DNA of 32,015 bases from Chara braunii (GCA_003427395.1 BFEA01000009.1:4495389-4527403); one strand, 5' to 3'; positions 19,797-30,140 are shown, counted from the first letter of the stretch. Numbers and translations: made by a program. Notes: generated from the letters alone by a model not told the origin.

Positions 19797-20493
19797 TCGA
19801 GGTCAAGCGGCAATGGCGCGGGAATATCAGAGTAGCACGAGGGGGCCGAGGGGTCGAGGGTTCGGCGGAGCTATCCCCCTTGGTTTTGTCGTCGGCGGCG
19901 TCCGATCGGTGGTGACACCTTCTAAGTAATTCTTTTAGCGCCATATGCTTAATAATTTTTGTTATGCTCAGGCGTCCTTTGACTTGGACGCAACGTTGGA
20001 TTTAGAGGTCATCACGGCAGTCGAGGACCTTGAGCACGCGCCTCTTTTAGTAAGCCCGTTTCGATTCCGCGGGTTCAGGATGTTGGCGAAAGTCCGCTAT
20101 TGCGCCATAGCAGGGAAGACTACGACGCGGTCAGGGTCTGAGTCGTAATTGCACCTGATGCGTAGTATCCACGAGGTTGCCTGAAATGCGGCAGCAAACT
20201 GTTTTCGCGGTTGCAGTATTTCCGGATCCCCATGACAACCACATCTGTGTTCGAGCCCCCCCCCCCCAATGAGGGAACTTGTGGGAACCGCGCCCACCAG
20301 CAGGTGTGGCACCTGCTATAATAGGTGGGCGGTACCGACCAGGGGGGTCAGCCGGTAGCATTGGTACCAGGCTTCTCCGATGGGCCAGTCACTGTGCCTC
20401 CCCTCCGGCCCCCTGCCCCTGTGGGCACCAGTGGGTGACGGGCGTGGGCTCGGTCGGGCAGAAGAGGGCGGCCATGGGCAGGGTAGGTAGCTC
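19797..20493. repeat. Repeat A, copy 3, joined to gypsy pol
   Basis: This copy aligns with 11842-12554 and includes the C run (about 20257-20267) and a nested inverted repeat at 20291-20331, with outer stem CGCCCACC/GGTGGGCG and a perfect inner stem AGCAGGTG/CACCTGCT. Similarity ends at GTAGGTAGCTC (about 20493), exactly where pol coding sequence begins; an in-frame stop at 20484-20486 shows the repeat itself is not part of the pol frame. Confidence 0.8.
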
Positions 20494-20966
20494 AGACCTT
20501 AAAAGACATCCTGACGTCTGAACAAGTCATGCTTGTCGCCCCGTGTTTTAACGATGAGATAGGGTGGCCGTTTGTGCTTGAGACTGATGGGGGACCATTA
20601 GCCGTGGGAGTGGTTTTGATCCAAAAAAGGGAAGACGGAAGAGAACGGCCAATCAGATTCGAGAGTAGGACGCTGAACTCAGCCGAGCGTCGCTACTCCC
20701 AATTCAAAAAAGAAGTATTGGTCGTTCTCCACTGCCTTAAGACCTTCCAAGCCTACCTTTTTGGGAGGAGGTTCATTTTGAGATTAGATCCGACAAACGT
20801 CGCAGGGGCTCTAAAGAATTACAAACCTATAGACCCCACTATGGGGAGATGGGTGGGGTTCATCTGGCAATTTGACTACAAGATAGAGCGCATAGCCGGT
20901 CTTAGGAACAGGGCCGACGACCTGAGCAGGGTGAGCATAACACCGGAAGGAGTAAAGGACGCATAG
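20490..20966 (+). pseudogene. Gypsy pol remnant: RNase H part
   Basis: In-frame coding similarity begins near 20490 (QTLKDILTSEQV), in the linker after reverse transcriptase, so the reverse transcriptase, protease and gag are missing. The RNase H signature is present: counting from the methionine at 20529, LETDGG with D20, QFKKE with E62, RLDPTNVA with D87, and NRADDLSR with D130/D131. The domain would degrade the RNA strand of RNA-DNA hybrids during reverse transcription. A TAG at 20964-20966 interrupts the frame, which continues in the same phase beyond it. The 5' edge coincides with the end of repeat A copy 3. Confidence 0.85.
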
Positions 20967-21218
20967 CCGATTGATGCGTTCCTCGACTACGAGGGTGGGA
21001 CCCTTGTAGCAAATAATGAGATGATTGAGCATGCCTGCACATCCGAAGAATTGCTGATCAAGGCACTGGAGAAAGGACCTTTGACAATCGTGGCGGAGCT
21101 CAGGGAAGGAGCACTTAGAAGGTCCAGTCGAAAGGAAGAAAAAAACTCGTGGGGTGACATGGTGGGGTCTCGCGAAGAACTGATGGCGATTACCGTGGAA
21201 GGGGGGCGATAGGCGGTC
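20967..21218 (+). pseudogene. Gypsy pol remnant: linker between RNase H and integrase
   Basis: The pol frame stays open between two TAG stops (20964-20966 and 21210-21212), encoding PIDAFLDYEGGTLVANNEM... and a charged segment. It is in the same phase as both neighbours, so stops are the only visible damage here. This linker has no catalytic motif. Confidence 0.7.
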
Positions 21219-22613
21219 ATGAGTTTGGTTGAGTCTTGGGAACAAAAGTGGCAGCGGTACCTAGTGAACCAAGTACAAGACATACAGGAGGATCGTCGGG
21301 ATCACAGCGAGTTCTTCCTTATTCAGTCATACGATGGGGTCTTCAAGGAAATTGGACTGTTGCTAGTAGGAAACAAGGAGGCTCAGGAGGTCAGCCTCAA
21401 GGCCAGAGAGGAAGCTGATAAGTATGTACTAAGAAACGAAGACCTATTCAAGAGAGAGGAAGGCCTAATGCCTAGAAGGCAGGTATGTGGTCGGTCGAGG
21501 CAAATAGACATAATTCAGGCAATGCATGACGGATTGGCAGGGGGACATCGATCCTCAAAAGGGACCCTGGCAAAAATAGCGCCACTCTACTTTTGGCCTG
21601 GAATGGGGAGTATGGTCGCCACGTGTTGCCAAACCTGCTTGATTTGTCAAGAGCGAAGTACTACTCGAGTTTTTGAGCCTTTGAGACCAACGCGAGTGCT
21701 AGGACCAGGACATCTGGTCCACCTCGATCTCGTGATCATGCCGGTATCCGCGAAAGGGTACCGGTACATACTTGACGCCAGAGATAATCTCAGTGGGTTT
21801 GTGGAGGCAGTAACTCTTAAGAAGAAAACGGGGTTGGCAGTAGCTGAATGGATCGAGGACTTTTACCTGAGGCACCCGTTTAATGGGACTGAATTCGTAA
21901 ACCAGGACGTGTTGAGTACATGCAAAAGACTCAGAGTGCCCATCAAGTTAATTAAGCCGTACCACCCGGAAGCTAACGTACCCATGGAGAGAGGGCACCG
22001 GACGCTTAAGAACACGATCGCGAAGTTACCAGCGGACGACCTTGAGAATTGGCCTAAGTATCTTAAGCAAGCAGTGTTCGCAGAGAACGTGACTCCAAAA
22101 TGGACCACAGGATGTATTCCGGCCGAATTATGGTACGGGAGGGAAATCGATTTCCCAATAGAAGCTCTATTACCGGCATGGGATAGGCTGGATGAGGACC
22201 CGCGCTTGACAATGGAACAGTTAATTGAGGTCAGGTGTCAGCAGATTGTCCAAAATGAGGAGGCAATAAACGAAGTGGTGAGCCGAGTTCTGGATAGCAG
22301 GATGAAGAACATGGCAAGATGGGATCAGTTGCGGAACATCAGAAAAGAACCACTGCAAGTGGGGGAAATGGTCCTAGTCAGGAATTCCGCACTAGAAAGT
22401 ACTTGGTCAGGGCAACTGGGGAGAAGATTCAAGGGCCCCTACCGGGTCGCCAAGAGACTGGGAATGAACAATTTTGAGTTGTTAGACCTGGACGAGACCA
22501 GGGTAAAAGGACCATTTCCAGGATAATGGTTGGTCAAATTTCTAAGCAGGGATCCGGTAGAACAGTGGTTGCAAGAGGCTCAGGACCAGGAAAACAAGGA
22601 ACAAGCCGACTGA
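21219..22613 (+). pseudogene. Gypsy pol remnant: zinc finger and integrase, second catalytic Asp lost
   Basis: Counting from 21219, the HHCC zinc-binding module uses H103, H110, C140 and C143 (LYFWPGMGSMV between them). The integrase core follows with its first aspartate in HLDLV (D170) and the catalytic glutamate in PMERGHRTLKN (E257). Between them, the expected segment carrying the second aspartate just before NGTEF is missing: the protein reads LRHPFNGTEFVNQ, an in-frame deletion of probably about eight residues at 21882. A GPY-type module (RRFKGPYRVAKRLG) closes the open part. A TAA at 22524-22526 interrupts the frame, which then continues as WLVKFLSRDPVEQWL to a TGA at 22611-22613. No chromodomain follows. 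The product could not catalyse strand transfer. Confidence 0.85.
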
Positions 22614-22739
22614 GGCACCCGCAAAATCTTACCTATGATGTATTTTGTTTTCTTTTGTGTGGAGGGGTTTTTTACTGTGCTTATGGGAATGGACTGCATG
22701 ACTGAGATAATGTGATTGGGGCATTGTACCATAGTTTTT

Positions 22740-22749
22740 GGGGGAAGGG
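22740..22749 (+). promoter_or_regulatory. Candidate polypurine tract of the plus-strand gypsy remnant
   Basis: GGGGGAAGGG lies about 130 bases after the pol end and is followed directly by TGTTACGGGG, an LTR-like start. The position is right for a 3' LTR beginning at 22750. The LTR's other end was not found. Confidence 0.55.
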
Positions 22750-24590
22750 TGTTACGGGGACGAAAACCTGGGTCATGGTACCACAATATCGTGAAGGAGT
22801 GAATGGTATTGGGGTGGCTGTCCGGGACGGCATATCATGACTTTCTGAAAGGTGCATGAGATTTGAATGGAGGGACTCATCATATGGAGATGCACGATCG
22901 GAGACCGGGCAAGGGCGTGCACCCTTGAAAATTTGGGCAACCCCGGTATCATAAGGGAATGAGACTTGGGGTTTGCGATCGCTTGGACGAGGGCTCTACC
23001 TTGGGAATATGGACTAGGGTTTCTGTTTTCCTTGTGATGACAGGCACAGGGAAGACACAAGATAAAATGGAATTCAATAACGAGAACGACGCCAACCGCG
23101 CCAACGTACCCCTCGAAGAGGAGTGACAAAGAACCGAGAGGCCACGAGATAGGCAAAGACCGGTATTGTTCATTGGGCCACAGCCAAGACAGACATTAGG
23201 AAGGAGAAAGAGAAAGATGCTGACCCGCAAACCTTCCCCCCTTAAGGAAGGCAAAAAATTGCAGCCATTATCTGAAGAAGAAAGGGAGGAGCAAGGAGCG
23301 AGGGAAAGTAGGGAAGAAGAAAGGCAAAGTATGCATGACAGCTGTGAAGAAGAAGAGCCTGAAAAAAAAGCGTGAGTAGTAAACAAGGTAGGCAGGACGG
23401 TTATGGAAGGACGACCAAAGATTTTGAAGACGCACATGAGGAAAGAAGAGGCGTTCTCCACAGCCTGAACCCTGAAAGTCTTACGTATGAATTTAGCCTT
23501 GTGCAGGGAGAAGAAAGAGAGAGTGATGATGACGTGCAGGAAGTCATCGCCATCAGCAGTGGCAATGAAACAGATGAAATCTCAAGGCCCAGGGCCGAAG
23601 GGCAGCCGTCAACAAACAGTCCAAGGAACGGACCCTCGGATGGAAGGACGAGTTCGGGCCGACACCCGGCCACTGGTTTGAGTAGTGTGCCAGTGTGACT
23701 AAGCATGAATGAATCATCAAAGCCAGGAAGTTGATGGCAGCCGATGAAGCGGTCACACCACTGAACTTTTTCAGTGAAGACGAACTACAACTGATTGTAA
23801 AAAAATTATACGAAATCTGGACTTATGGCCTAGGCGTCGAAGCATCCCCGGGAGACAATGATGAGAGGGGAGCGAAATGGCAAAAGACTGGTCCTAACAA
23901 CAGGGGTTAAGGCAAGAGGGCAAGCGAGCAACCTGGTTACAAGTGAACAAGACTCTTGCGATAAAAAGTGACTAAGACTTAGCATAAGTGAGTAGGGAAA
24001 GCAGTATGCTGAACAACTTTTTGTGTGAGCCACTTTTTGAGTTGAAGGTTGCCAAGGAACATGGACATGAGACTAGTTGGGATGGGTGGGCTGAGCAACT
24101 TTTTGTATAAGCCACTTTTTGACTTGAATTTGCCTAGTAATAGGGATGTGAGACTAGCTGAGATCAATGGACTGAGAACGGTTTAATGGGGCAAGCTGTA
24201 TTTGCAACAAACACTATGAGTTTTTTTTTCTGACCACGAGTACAAGCATTGAATGTCAACCGAGTGCAAGAGAGGTTAGGGAACCTATGGATTGAGCGCC
24301 ACAAGGATGTCCTCCCCTAGGAGCTTAATCCAAACTCCCCCTTTGGATCTATGGGTGAAGGGTCGGGGAGGCTAGCACTGCCTAAGGTTAAAAAAAACTC
24401 AGCTCGAGTGATAGACGCTAAGTCGGGTGCATGTATGAGCATGTTGGAACCAGCAAGCTGTGTTAAGAAAATGATGAAACGAAACGGCACGCAAAAAAAA
24501 AAAAAAAAAATAAAAAAAAAATGGTGACCTTCTAACCTCCCAGTAAAAGATCAGATCCGTATCCTCAAAAATTCACCCCCTCAGGCGCTT
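22750..24590. other. Probable 3' LTR start and non-coding flank
   Basis: The stretch begins with TGTTACGG at 22750. I could not find the matching CA end or a second copy, so the LTR length is unknown. Apart from the charged frames at 23127-23698, no gene is seen. Two related blocks near 24000-24030 and 24090-24120 repeat GAGC(C)ACTTTTTGA-like text, and an A-run lies at about 24493-24520. Confidence 0.4.
23127..23698 (+). CDS. Two abutting charged open frames, unknown
   Basis: The first frame is open from 23127 to a TGA at 23373-23375 and is rich in R, K and E (for example EEEREEQGARESREEE). The second runs from a GTG at 23372 to 23698, overlapping the first by four bases in another frame, and is rich in acidic and serine residues (ERESDDDVQEVIAISS). 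Neither has a proper ATG start or a recognised domain. They lie in what may be the LTR of the upstream element. Purine-rich composition alone could generate such frames. Confidence 0.2.
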
Positions 24591-24790
24591 GCATTTGAAA
24601 TTGGAAAAGAATGACCCTAATCAGGCTGCTCGATTTGAAAATGGAAAAGAATGGCCCTAACCAGACTGTTCGACTTGAGATTGGAAAAGAATGACCCTAA
24701 CCAGGCTGTTCGACTTGAAATTGAAAAAGAATGGCCCTAACCAGGCTGTTCGATTTGAGATTGGAAAAGAATGACCATAACCAGGTTGTT
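24591..24790. repeat. Minisatellite, five 40-bp units
   Basis: Units start at 24591, 24631, 24671, 24711 and 24751 with CGA(T/C)TTGARA-like text and contain AAAAGAATG(A/G)CCCTAACC. Unit length is exactly 40 bp with few substitutions. Confidence 0.95.
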
Positions 24791-24899
24791 CGGAAACAGT
24801 CTCTAACCGGCGTCATTTCTTTTGAAATAGGCACTAGGGTCCCCCTGCATGACTGCTTGAGAGAGGTTGATTGAGAAAAATATGGAATAAGTAATATGA

Positions 24900-25660
24900 A
24901 ATGGAAAAGGCCGATGAGTCGGCCATTGAAATAGCCATGAGGAAGGATGAAAGAGAAAGGATAAAGAGGAAAAAGACCGTCGGGTCGGTCATGTGGAATA
25001 GTCATGAAGAAGGGGAAGGCATGTGGGACGACCATTGAAATAGTCATGAGGAAAAGATGAAAGAGATGTGAAATGGAAAAAGGCCGCTGGGCCGGTCATT
25101 GAAATAGCCATCAGGAAAGATGAAAGAGATGTGAAATGGAAAAGGCCGCTGGGGCGGTCATTGAAATAACCTATGAGCAAGGATGAGAGAAATCAATGTG
25201 GATGGAAAATGCCGGTGGGTCGGCTATTGAAATAGTCATGAGAAAGAATGAAGGGAATGAAATCGGAAGAAAGAGGCCGATGGTCGCTAAAACAGTCGTG
25301 CAATTGGGAAGAGAAGAATTGGGAGGGCAGGATAAACGAAGGAAAGATCAAAAATTGAGAAGGATATGGACCGTTGGGACGATCATAAGCAATGACTATT
25401 GAGAGAGTGAAAACTAAGGATTGAAGGAGGGTCGATGGGCCGGCCATGAGAGATGACTATTGAAAGAGGAGTCGTCGGGTCGGCCACAAGAGATGATCCT
25501 GTTGAGGAGAGACTGTCGGACCAGCCATGAGAACCAACCTTGAGAAAGAATTGGAAAGAACATTGGACTAGGCGTTTGCCTAAGAATTGAAAATTGCATC
25601 GCATAAACAGGGGACCCTACACAATTTGAAGAACGGTCGTCGAGCCGACCATGAAAATAG
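24900..25660. repeat. Array of about twelve short hairpins at roughly 60-bp spacing
   Basis: Each unit carries a stem-loop of about 16 nt followed in the better copies by ATTGAAATAGCCATGAG and a purine-rich spacer. Stems include GGCCGA/TCGGCC (24909), GACCG/CGGTC (24975), GGCCG/CGGTC (25082), GGCCGC/GCGGTC (25144), GCCG/CGGC (25211), GACCGT/ACGATC with one mismatch (25369), GGTCG/CGGCC (25430), GACTG/CAGCC with one mismatch (25511), TAGGC/GCCTA (25569) and GGTCG/CGACC (25635). The unit near 25275 has lost pairing. Changes on the two sides are often compensatory. Confidence 0.75.
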
Positions 25661-26545
25661 CAAGAGATTGAGTTTTTTTTACCTTCTAGTCTCAAGGCTC
25701 AACATGAGGGGGATAGTGATGCATGCACCACGACCCCAAGACCTTTACCCCGTAGGGAAATGTCCAAGCGCGACCTGCCCTTCGTAAGTAGGGCACCAGG
25801 TTAAAGGACTAAGGTATCAATACGATACTCGACATCCGGAACCAGCTCTGGCAATAGGCTCTAGCCGGAAGGTTCGAATTGCGTCTCGCGTTGAGTTCCT
25901 AAGGAGTCCAGGGCGCCGATATGGGTGGAAAGTTTGCTCTTCTAGTCTTGATGACCCTCTCTAACCACACGCCACGCCGATGAGGGGCGGCCTGGCCGTT
26001 TGGGATGGACCTAGGCTGCTCGCATAAGTCAGGCATCACTGTCCACAGGGAAGGTCGGGGCGAGGTACCGGGTGGAGTCCGCCACCACCACAGGGCGAAT
26101 CATTACGACCGTTCTAGGAACGAACCGCGAGGTCTTCGTAACTGCACTCGCAAACTAATAAGAGAGCCACAACTCTCTTGAGAAGGAAGAGGCCGGATCT
26201 AAAAAACTTACCACTTGGGAGGAACGATTCACGAGGGAGCCACGTTTGGTAGGATGGGGTCCTGGGAGGCATGAAATGGACCTGCCTTTCTGATGCGAGG
26301 AGGCACCTCGATGATGACGCTCATCTCCAAAGAAGTGGTCGCCAGACTAGAGTAGAGGATGGGATGAGTTATCAGCAGGGGGGGGACTGATCACCCTTCC
26401 TTTTAGGGGCTGATGGGCTAGCATCCGTCTACTTAGTTGGCAGGCAAGGTCTGCGTACCTCCATGTGAGAACCTGTTGCGCGATGAGGACATCGTGATTG
26501 AGTGGGGGGAAGGTGTGTCATCTACCTAAGACCAAAGCGTGTCAA
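25660..26545. other. Spacer, possible short LTR at 25711-26037
   Basis: A purine tract GAGGGGGATAG ends at about 25710 and is followed by TGATGCATGC. A GGCATCA string ends near 26037, which would make a roughly 325-bp LTR with TGATGC/GCATCA ends. The flanks do not show a target duplication, so this is weak. The remainder has no recognised gene. Confidence 0.25.
26473..26520 (+). mobile_element. Pol-end/polypurine fragment, copy 1
   Basis: GCGCGATGAGGACATCGTGA followed by a TGAGTGGGGGGAA-type purine tract recurs at 27786-27830. In frame it reads RDEDIV-EWGE, similar to the C-terminus of some plant gypsy polyproteins. Here two extra bases lie between the tract and TGTGTCA, and the sequence after it differs from copy 2. 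Confidence 0.5.
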
Positions 26546-27090
26546 AGGACCAACAGGCAAATGCATGTGTGAATGACTGAGCTAGGCTGGCAAGATGCCC
26601 GTGAGAAATGCATGAGTGAATGACTAAGCTAGACTTGAGAAAAAAATGGCAAGATGCCGATGAGAAATGCATGTGTGAATGACTGAGCTAGGCCTGAGAA
26701 AAGTCTGGCAAGATGCCCGTGAGAAACGCATGTGTAAATGACTGTGCTAGGCCGGAGAAAAGTCTGGCTAGATGGTCGTGAGAATGCATGTGGAAATAAC
26801 TAAGCTGGGCTTAAGAAAGGTCTGGCAAGATGTCCAGAAGAGAAATGTATGNGAAATTGACTTCGCTTGAGCTGAAAGAGACCTAGCGAGATGACAAAAA
26901 AAGAAGTGCATGAAAAGTTGATTAAGCTTGAAAAATGACTGGTAAGGAAAGGATGCATGTGAGATTGGCCGAGCTTAGGATGACCAGAGAAGAAATGCAT
27001 ACGAAAAGGGGTTGAGCCTGGGCATTAAGGAAAGGCCTGGCAAGGAAAAGATGTAGGGGAAAAGGGGATAGAGATAGGACTTGAGAAAGG
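26545..27090. repeat. Minisatellite, 59-bp units, decaying rightwards
   Basis: GAGAAATGCATG-type starts lie at 26603, 26662, 26721, 26780 and 26840, then more irregularly to about 26991. Units also share GGCAAGATG(C/T)CC and GAGCTAGGC. An ambiguous base lies at 26852. Confidence 0.85.
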
Positions 27091-27320
27091 CTTGGCAAAA
27101 TGACAAAAAAATGAGATCGAGAAAAATATGGCAGGAGGCATGGATTGCAGGGGCCGAAAAGCCGATTAAAAGGAAGGCGCTGAGGATGACAGAAGTCGGA
27201 AAAGGGGATTGGTCGGCATGGGATGAAGGGTGGAACATTCGAAGGCATTCGGGGTAACTAGGCCCAAAGGAAGAACATGGGCTGCAGAATAAGATGAGAG
27301 AGGCATGATGTTATGAGGCT

Positions 27321-27577
27321 GATGAATGAGACGAAAGGTCTAATGTTCTAATAGTGATGAATGAGACGAAAATGGTCTGATGTTCTGAGGGTGATGAATG
27401 AGACGAAAAGGGTCTGATGTTCTAAGAGTGATGAATGAGGGGAAAATAGGCTGATGTTCTGAGGGTGATGAATGAGACGAAAAGGGTCCGATGTTCTAAG
27501 AGTGATAAATGAGATGAAAAGGGTCTGATGTTCTAAGAGTGATGAATAAGCCAAAAAAATGTGTGATGTTATGGCAA
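27321..27577. repeat. Minisatellite, about seven 37-bp units
   Basis: GATGAATGAGACG-type starts lie at 27321, 27356, 27393, 27430, 27467, 27504 and 27541. The first unit is two bases short. The minus-strand open frames here (repeats of FRLIHHS...) are translations of the repeat, not a gene. Confidence 0.95.
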
Positions 27578-27785
27578 TGATGAATGCAATGGAAGAAGCC
27601 CGAAGGGCAAAGAGAACCCGACACTCCACACACCCCTTCCCGGCCCAAGGAGCGAAAACTAGAAGAGACTCTGGGAAAGAAAACGAGAAAAAGATAAAAA
27701 GGACCCTGACAAACTAACTGCCCATTACGTCTCTCCTCCTCTCCCTCGTCCACCCCCCCCCCAAGACCCCTACTGACAAAGGGTT

Positions 27786-27822
27786 GGTGCGCGATGAGGA
27801 CATCGTGAATGAGTGGGGGGAA
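27786..27822 (+). promoter_or_regulatory. Pol end and candidate polypurine tract, copy 2
   Basis: The frame reads RDEDIVNEWGE and its last codons form the purine tract GTGGGGGGAA (27813-27822), directly followed by TGTGTCAGGACC. Overlap of the pol C-terminus with the tract and an LTR start is common in plant gypsy elements. No upstream pol is visible, since minisatellites occupy that space. Confidence 0.5.
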
Positions 27823-28245
27823 TGTGTCAGGACCGGAAGGTCCCGAATAACACCCCGTCACTCGAGAGCCTGTATTTAGCCAAATTGTGCACGACAGAAA
27901 AATCCGGAATAAGGAGGCGGGAGAGAAGAAAGACAAGGGACTAGGTCGCCGGAAGGAACGGCGCCCCAGGTTGAGAACCGTAGGAGGAAAGAACCAGCGA
28001 CGGCAAGCGAGTAAGCGCAAGGACATGAGCGCATAGGGGCGTAGCATGAGGCTAGGAGGGCCACTGAAATTCGGCATGACTAAGGCCGAGAGGCAGTCAA
28101 CTTGCAAAATGCGCCGCAACGGACAACGAGAGAATAAGGCAGTTGGGAGGTGGACGGCCCCGGTGACCACGGGACGCTAGAAAATAAGGGGCCGACGTGA
28201 GGGCCGCTCATGGCGATTAGCAGGAGCCTCGGATTGAATGCCCCG

Positions 28246-28375
28246 CGGGACCAAGTGTCGGAAACCACCGGCGGGACCAAGTGTCGGGAACCACCGGCGG
28301 GACCAAGTGTCGGGAACCACCGGCGGGACAAAGTGTCGGGGACCACCGGCGGGACCACTAGCGGAGAAGTGTCGG
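28246..28375. repeat. Minisatellite, five 26-bp units
   Basis: CGGGACCAAGTGTCGG starts at 28246, 28272, 28298, 28324 and 28350; the last unit is degenerate. Confidence 0.95.
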
Positions 28376-28815
28376 AGACTAGCGTGAGACAAATGGTGGG
28401 GACATGAGAATGCCTTAACAAAGGACTATGAAGCGGTATGAGGGAAAATAATTAAAGCAAGAAGCACCGTCAAGATCAAGATCTTGTCGATCGAGAATAT
28501 TAGCACCACTAGTGCAAGCACTAGTGGAGCAAACGGAGAGGCCAAAAGGAAAAAGAAAAGTAAAGAAACATGAAGTGGGAGACATGGGAGCAATCCGAGA
28601 AATCTTGAATCAGCCTCCCTCAAGAAAATGAAGTCAAGAGAGACTCCATGTGAAAAATAGGCCTCGAGGAGAAAATCGGAGTAGGAAGGGTCACTGTGGG
28701 AGGAAAATAGAGGAAAAGGGAAGCTCTCATGGGCATGAGAAGGCCATGGTTGCAGTCCGAGAAATAACGGACTGCCCCTAGAGCATAGGAAGGGTCAAAA
28801 CTAAGAGGACGAGCC

Positions 28816-28823
28816 TATAAAAG
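28816..28823 (+). promoter_or_regulatory. TATA-box-like site
   Basis: TATAAAAG occurs about 1 kb after the candidate LTR start at 27823. There is no independent evidence of transcription. Confidence 0.3.
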
Positions 28824-28867
28824 AACCTTAACGACTAGTTGTCATTTGGCATGAGAATAAAGAAAAA

Positions 28868-29145
28868 AAAAGAAAAAAAAAAGGAGAGAGAATAAGACAA
28901 AAAAAGTGAGAGGGAGTGAGTGAGTTGGCCATCAGTAGGGACTGCCACAAGTAGGGACTCGCAGGTCCTTACTGTCCAAGAAAGGAGGGGAAAAAAAAAA
29001 AAAAAAAAGAAAAAAAAAAGGAGAGAGAATAAGACAAAAAAAGTGAGAGGGAGTGAGTGAGTTGGCCATCAGTAGGGACTGCCACAAGTAGGGACTCGCA
29101 GGTCCTTACTGTCCAAGAAAGGAGGGGAAAAAAAAAAAAAAAAAA
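28868..29145. repeat. 137-bp direct tandem duplication
   Basis: GGAGAGAGAATAAGAC recurs at 28883 and 29020, with the following 110 bases essentially identical, each preceded by A-runs. The unit contains an imperfect hairpin AGTAGGGAC/GTCCTTACT. A diverged third copy lies at about 30430-30540, where the hairpin is CAGTAGGGA/TCCTAACTG. Confidence 0.9.
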
Positions 29146-29290
29146 GGAAAAAAAAGAAGACAAAAGGGCACTAACGACAAAAAACGGTCACCTAGGGTGA
29201 TGCATTTGTGACCAGATTCATTCTGGCATATATCGGTTACAAAGTATCTTGATTTTCTCTTGATTTTGCAGAGAAGAGCAAGAAAAATCA

Positions 29291-29560
29291 TGGCCCCATG
29301 CAACCGAGATACAACGGATTGCATGGGGTAGGCCAAACACATGTTTTAGATGCATCGGGAACCAAAATGGAAACCGGATGCACTTGGGAGTTTGTCGTTT
29401 TCTTTTCTTTCAGTTTGAGGCTAGTTATGGGGCATTGGGGCTAGGGAATTGAACCCTATTGCAATCCGAGTTGCAACGGACTACATGGGGAAGGAAAAAT
29501 ACATGTTTTAGGTGCATCCGAAGCCAATATTCAGCCCGGATGCACTTGGGAATTTAACGC
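29291..29560. repeat. Duplicated two-hairpin module
   Basis: Blocks 29291-29400 and 29455-29560 share order: the CCGAG hairpin, an ACATGTTTTAG(A/G)TGCATC string, a second hairpin, then GATGCACTTGGGA. The second hairpin is perfect in the right copy (GTGCATCCG at 29512-29520 with CGGATGCAC at 29537-29545) and has a one-base bulge in the left copy (29351-29382). Confidence 0.7.
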
Positions 29561-29699
29561 TTCATTTTCTTTTACTGTGGGGCAAGTTGTGGGCCTGTGG
29601 GACTAGGGATATAGCCATGTTTGCAGTCCGAGAGATAATGGACTGCATGGGGTTGCCTAGGCTAAGGGAAAATAGGCAACGTCAACCCAAAAGGCTATA

Positions 29700-30140
29700 A
29701 GGAAGTGATTTCGACATGGGCCAAGTAAAGACGGTAAACGGCAACCAGGAAAAAATCGGCACACATGCGGCATCTCAGGAAGGGAGATTGGAACCACCGA
29801 AGGCAAGGAGGTCCCAAAATAAAAATGGGATGCCGTCCGGGACGTTGCCGGAGACTAAGTGGGCCCAAATAATAATAGTCGAAAAATGGGGCGAGCGTCG
29901 GCGGGACTACCGGCTGAACAAGAAAACGTGACTAGTGTGGAGAACGTGGCGGGGACTTGAGATGTTCCAAGGGAACCATGCGTCAATGCAAGAAATAGTC
30001 GCGCAAGCAAACGGCACTGCCAAGATTGAGGATCTAGACAGTGGCAAATGTTAGCGTCACTAGTGCACTAGTGGGGACAAGTGGGGGAGCCATGAGAGAA
30101 AAAAAAGAAATGAAGTAATGGTGTTGGGAGGGCTGCCCAG
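29700..30140. other. Purine-rich spacer, no gene
   Basis: The open frames here are short, highly charged and without motifs. They follow from the purine-rich composition. Confidence 0.4.

Larger units (their letters stand above)
27823..28868 (+). mobile_element. Candidate LTR start with internal 26-bp repeats and TATA box
   Basis: TGTGTCAGGACCGGAAGGTCC-like sequence follows the purine tract. About 1 kb in, a TATAAAAG string occurs at 28816-28823, a plausible U3 promoter. The other LTR end and a second copy were not found in the window, so the extent is a guess. The minus-strand 224-codon frame across 27496-28170 has no recognisable domain. Confidence 0.35.

Noticed and set aside
20811-21283. 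Minus-strand open frames over the pol region
   Set aside because: They are shadows of the plus-strand RNase H/integrase frame.
27348-27629. Minus-strand repeat protein of about 93 codons
   Set aside because: The protein repeat is the 37-bp minisatellite read in one frame. 37 is not a multiple of three, so the apparent repetition mixes frames and gives no sign of selection.
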